5,947 bases of DNA from an uncultured Prevotellaceae bacterium. GTDB taxonomy: Bacteria; Bacteroidota; Bacteroidia; Bacteroidales; Muribaculaceae. The stretch spans positions 1 through 5,947 of the forward strand of contig CALAVD010000236.1 in NCBI GenBank assembly GCA_937892085.1. Reading direction: 5' to 3'. A program made the translations under genes and the position numbers. This document shows, one piece after another, positions 5,859 through 5,947 of the stretch; position 1 is the stretch's first letter; each line of letters starts with the position of its first letter. The notes below the pieces were generated by a model. That model was given only the letters and a program-made list of their open reading frames with translations. It did no database searches and was not told where the DNA came from.

Positions 5859-5947
5859 TTTCACACACAAAATGTCGCATTTTTTTTTCTACGAATTTAC
5901 CAAAAATATCAACAAACACAAAAATAATTGAAAGGGAGAGGATATAG
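5859..5947. other. Upstream intergenic stretch with no supported gene
   Basis: This AT-rich stretch upstream of the promoter carries a run of nine T (5880-5888) and no credible coding start. The purine-rich bases at the extreme right edge could precede a neighbouring gene outside the window, but nothing can be assigned. Confidence 0.5.

Noticed and set aside
5869..5888. Possible + strand terminator (AAAATG, TCG loop, CATTTT, then T run)
   Set aside because: The 6-bp stem has a single G-C pair and there is no + strand gene to end here; it is more likely chance in AT-rich DNA.
5632..5931. A + strand frame across the signal peptide, promoter and upstream region
   Set aside because: It runs antisense through the signal peptide and then through AT-rich promoter DNA; the low-complexity Lys/Asn/Phe tail is what noncoding AT-rich DNA gives.

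Overview
The window holds one very long gene on the minus strand. It encodes an 1862-residue secreted serine protease of the subtilisin family (S8), filling positions 189-5777, with its own promoter upstream and its own terminator downstream. The host looks like a gut-type member of the Bacteroidales (Muribaculaceae or Prevotellaceae fit best, by inference). The reasons are a Bacteroidetes-type promoter (TTTG, 19 bases, TAATTTTG), an A/T-rich leader with no Shine-Dalgarno sequence, repeated 'SPTSLDFG'-style Ig-like modules, and a C-terminal tail resembling the type IX secretion (T9SS) type A sorting domain.

Layout in + strand coordinates. 2-73: tandem array of eight 9-bp units, each starting TCTAG, running to the window edge. 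86-120: intrinsic terminator that pairs fully only in the minus-strand RNA. 121-188: 3' untranslated stretch with a degenerate 7-bp repeat array and a small GC hairpin beginning directly after the stop codon. 189-5777: the protease gene. 5778-5947: leader, promoter and about 90 bases of upstream DNA with no supported gene.

Protein layout from the N-terminus: Sec signal peptide (1-20); inhibitor-like propeptide (about 21-128); S8 catalytic domain (about 129-657; D160, H227, N326, S594) carrying a beta-rich insert between the oxyanion Asn and the nucleophile Ser; four Ig-like repeats (661-1060); a Tyr-rich unassigned module (1062-1212); a fifth Ig-like repeat (1213-1313); two further C-terminal modules (1316-1526 and 1527-1797); and the sorting tail (1799-1862). 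The simplest reading is a protein exported by Sec, carried across the outer membrane by T9SS, and anchored or released at the surface, with the Ig-like and C-terminal modules as spacer and binding parts.

No second gene, RNA gene, insertion sequence or CRISPR array is supported. The less ordinary features are the two short-repeat arrays around the terminator, the furin-like D-D-G at the catalytic Asp, the near-identical DNA of Ig-like repeats 2 and 3, and the composition contrast between the repeat block and the catalytic domain.
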